64,000 nt of DNA from Gordionus sp. m RMFG-2023 (lineage: Eukaryota; Nematomorpha; Gordioida; Chordodea; Parachordodidae). Positions 60,831 through 64,000 of this stretch are shown here, one piece after another. Positions within the stretch are counted from its first letter, which is position 1; every line of letters starts with the position of its first letter. The DNA lies in assembly GCF_954871325.1 (NCBI RefSeq), contig NC_088778.1, forward strand, positions 2,513,743-2,577,742, given 5' to 3'. The translations under genes were made by a program, and so were the position numbers. The notes under the pieces were generated by a model. The model had not been told where the DNA came from. It did no database searches and worked only from the letters and a program-made list of their open reading frames with translations.

Positions 60831-61799
60831 AGAAATTTTTATTTATTAAAGATATTATGATTATTTCTATATTTGAATATAATTTTACATCCCCGTTTTT
60901 TAAGCTATGATATTTTTTAATAATATTATATTTTCTCTTAAATATCTCTCTTTTCCCATGTTTTATTATTTGTGTTTAAAATTGTCGTTTTTTAAAATTA
61001 ATATTAAGAAAATTTCGATGTTTCAAAAAAATAAAAAAATCACTTTAAAATAAACCTCACCTCCCGTAGTAAATTCCTATCTCTGCGCCTAAATTTTTGA
61101 ATAACCCCTTCACACACCACCCTAAACAAGGTACAGGGCTCATACTCGATTTATTTATGGTTACTTTACTATTTTGTAAAATATGAATCATTTTGTTCTT
61201 TATAAAGCTTCTAAATTTTGACCATTTTTTACCAACAATTACCATTTCAATTTATACAATGATATGTTATGTTTTTATATATAAAAAACGCAACGTAAAA
61301 AAAACTCAATTTTAGAAGCACTAGTATTTGTCTTTTGTAATTTTTAGAATTAGCTATATTTTATTCTTATTTTTTAATTTATTATATTCTAAGAGTTAAT
61401 TTTATAAAGTATATTTTTTTTATAGGATCCTTCTTTAGATACTTTTTTATTAATGGAAATTAAACTTTGAAGATTACTATTCAAAAGATAGTAATAATAT
61501 AGATAAATTTATTATAATTTAAAATTTTACGAGTCAATATTTCCCTTTACTACCTAAAAGGGAAAACAAGTAGTTCTTGTGTGTCATATTTTGGTTAAAA
61601 CATATATAATTTAAGAACTATTCTCCATTAGAAAGAAGGAAGATTTTTATATTTCTTAATTTATATGCTCCCCATTAAATATTATGTCTTTAGGACGCCT
61701 CTCCTAAAAATTAAAGATTTGACAATACTATTGAAAATGATTTTGTTAGATTATAAATTCTTGAATACTTATATAATAAAGTATATCAATTATATAAAA
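60831..61799. other. AT-rich DNA with a possible family X end
   Basis: Read on the minus strand, AGGCGCAGAGATAGGAATTT (61076-61095) resembles the GC-rich terminus of family X (385-596 and 46036-46251 read inverted), so a third, eroded copy may occupy roughly 60930-61096. No gene recognised. Confidence 0.4.
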
Positions 61800-63882
61800 G
61801 TTAAATTGCAAAATATTTTCTTTTTATAATGAGAAATATAGAATTAATTTTACCTTTTAAATATTGAATTCCTAAGAAAAAATTAATTAAAAATATATAA
61901 ATTTATTAGTTTAGGGAAAATTTAAGCAAATTAAAACGAATCGATTTTCTTATTGTTTTAAACATTTAATACAAAATGCATTTAAAATAGCGGAAGTTCA
62001 AAATTTATAGTAAGTAAAAATTTAATATATCAAAAAATAATATAAAAAATTAGAAAAAATACAAAACTTCATATGATGATATGATATCAATATGAAACTC
62101 AAGTTTCAACATAAAGATTTTTTCGAACAATTAAAATGAATGCGCTCCAAACTTATATTGTTTTTCATTTCAAATATTTTTGAAAAAATTCTATTATAAA
62201 TATATATTTTATAATTTTCATGCATGAAATGTTTTAAGATGATTTATTTAAAAATTCATGCTTTTGCAAGAATTACATAATTTTTAACTACCCAATATTT
62301 TTTCTTATGGAATTAAGATCCTGCTATATTGACTATGCATTGTTAGTTTATTTTTTATTTAAATTAATATTTTAAGGATTTGGTACCATTTACTATAAGG
62401 TTAAGAAATAAGTGAATATTCTTGCCGTGGAAATATTTTATTAACTAAGCAAGTTCGCTAAGATCAATCTATAACTCGAATTACTATTTTATTTCAAAGT
62501 AATTAGGTCATTAGGCATAAGTGGCCGTAAAAATTTTTTTCACACTAAAGGGACGCAATTAAGTTTAACCACTCCGCCAAACTCGACACCAATTTTTTTT
62601 AAACGACCGGCGGAGGCGTGCATGTAGGTTTTTAAAATGCAGCAAAAATTTAAACTTTACTAGACTAAAACAATTATACCAGAATTGGATCCAATAACTA
62701 TTTGGTAAAGCAACTATAATTTCCTAGTTTGCTAATTTATCTAAAAAACGTTAGGAGATACAGTAAGAGTTTTCAAATTTTTAAATAATCACTGCAATCA
62801 TTATTTCTCAAACTACCACTTTTAAATATATTACCCATCCATCAAGCTAATTTTATCCTCAAAAATGCACTATTAATTCCGCAAATTTATTAGTGCCAAA
62901 AAATCTTTGTGCTTTCGTAATTGAAACTTTTTTAAAAGAATACGAACAAAACATTTTAATAAAATGCAATAGTAAATATTAAATCCAATTTTAACTACTA
63001 GCTTCAAACAACTATTCCTTGTAAATCTAGACGTTTGGGACTAAGATCTGTTATAACTATTGTCTTTGTTCAATTCAATCTTCTACAAAATCCGCGAAAC
63101 ATATTATTTCCCAGACATTTCAACTGGTAAAGATAGTTTGATGGACGAAGCCTTAAATTCTGGTCAATGTCTTGCCAAATATATCTCACCAGAGTCATCA
63201 AAGCAAAAAGACTGGGATCTAGGATTGACTTTAGCAATTTTGATTTTAACAATTTGGGTCATGAATGGCTTGATTCCTATCCCAGTAATTTTAAATCAAT
63301 TAATAAATAGCGACTCTTTTCGTTCATCAGCAGAATATTGTTATAAATTTCATTAGCCAACAAATTAAATTTAACTTCGCTATAATTTCTATTTAAGTAT
63401 AAAGATAACAACTATGTAATCCAAGGAAATAAATCATTCTTCATTTAAATAGAAATTGCTCAATATTATATTGATTAATATTATGTTTGATATATTAATT
63501 TAGTCACATAAAATTTATATAATAAATTGAAGTCAAGAAAACTAAGGAGAAATTTGAAGAAAAAAGAAACTTGTATTAAGAATAATTTATATTTCATAAG
63601 ATAAGTATACTAAGGTTTTATGAGTAGAGATATTTCAAGTTAAAAAGACTCTATATTTTTAATGGCAAACCATATGTAAACTAAACAAAATTAAAGATCG
63701 AAGGTCATAGCAATAAAACGAGCTAGTAAAATTTCATAAATTTTTAATGTATATATACCTGTAATCTTAGAAAATAACATAAAGTTAAAAAAATGTTTCT
63801 AAATAAATAAAATCTTATAAATTTCTTCTTTAATTAGATTTAACCCGTGGTAAATTTTTAATATGAGAAAATTATAAGAAAT
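61800..63882 (+). repeat. Module preceding R1 copy F, repeated at 46400-48347
   Basis: See the module at 46400-48347 for the shared landmarks. Inside this copy, 62560-62630 holds an inverted pair CTCCGCC and GGCGGAG that may be the remains of a small GC-ended insertion. Confidence 0.45.
63060..63356 (+). other. 98-codon open frame, unassigned
   Basis: Begins MSLFNSIFYKIRETYYFPDI and continues through DSLMDEALNSGQCLAKYISP, then a hydrophobic stretch LTLAILILTIWVMNGLIPIP that could be a single membrane span, ending CYKFH. It is one of the longer frames outside transposons and its first half is less AT-rich than average. No family recognised. No counterpart was noticed in the equivalent module near 47500, so it may be an insertion or a chance frame. 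A minus-strand 60-codon frame over it is a shadow. Confidence 0.25.
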
Positions 63883-64000
63883 ACCATTATGCTGTATAAA
63901 GTAGGGGAGGTAATTTCCTAAAATTTTTAAATTATTAAATCATATATTTATGTTAAAAAAAATTTACTTTCGGATAAAATTTCTATATCAGAGGCGACTA
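63883..64000 (+). repeat. R1 dispersed repeat, copy F (cut by window end)
   Basis: ACCATTATGCTGTATAAAGT at 63883 matches the first landmark of copy E (48348) almost exactly, and TCGGATAAAATTTCTATATC then GGCGACTA at the window end match the next segment of copy E. The rest lies outside the window. Confidence 0.6.

Overview
This window is extremely AT-rich (I judge roughly four fifths A+T by eye) nuclear DNA of a eukaryote. I find no intact host gene, no rRNA and no tRNA. Everything recognisable is a transposon, a transposon relic, a repeat or a decayed gene. The content (many hAT families with 8-bp target duplications, a piggyBac relic, an RTE-like LINE relic, a histone H2B-like relic, very long gene-free spans) fits a large, repeat-laden, AT-rich genome such as some invertebrates or early-diverging fungi. 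The sequence does not let me choose between these.

Layout. 1-2799: two small GC-ended hAT-type elements, a 20-bp microsatellite and blank AT-rich DNA. 2800-8480: first copy (A) of a long dispersed repeat named R1 here, split by a 2.1-kb hAT element (4955-7068). 9843-11043: a 1.2-kb non-autonomous element. 11987-17684: a 5.7-kb foldback hAT element made of two arms of about 2.3 kb in inverted orientation around a 1.1-kb loop that keeps only the C-terminal end of a transposase; it has a perfect 8-bp target duplication. 17.7-24.7 kb: mostly blank, with one small relative of the foldback element (23499-23716). 24.8-57.4 kb: R1 copies G, D, B, E and C, all in the same orientation. They are interrupted by a BED-finger hAT element (in B), an RTE-like LINE relic (in E) and a 386-bp hAT MITE (in C). 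Between copies lie a piggyBac relic (37801-38190), a 729-bp hAT MITE and a few unassigned coding-like islands. 58.4-60.8 kb: a possible MITE, a histone H2B-like pseudogene and another hAT transposase relic. 61.7-64.0 kb: a module that also precedes copy E, leading into the start of R1 copy F.

Nothing here works together as a pathway. The structure is one of nested decay: an old, large, same-orientation repeat (R1 plus an upstream module) was later punctured by hAT elements. The GC-rich islets and C or G homopolymers of the window are almost all transposon ends. The best candidates for something undescribed are the foldback hAT element, with its inverted arrays of a roughly 119-bp repeat carrying a 12-bp palindrome, and the R1 family, which covers about a quarter of the window without a recognisable coding capacity.
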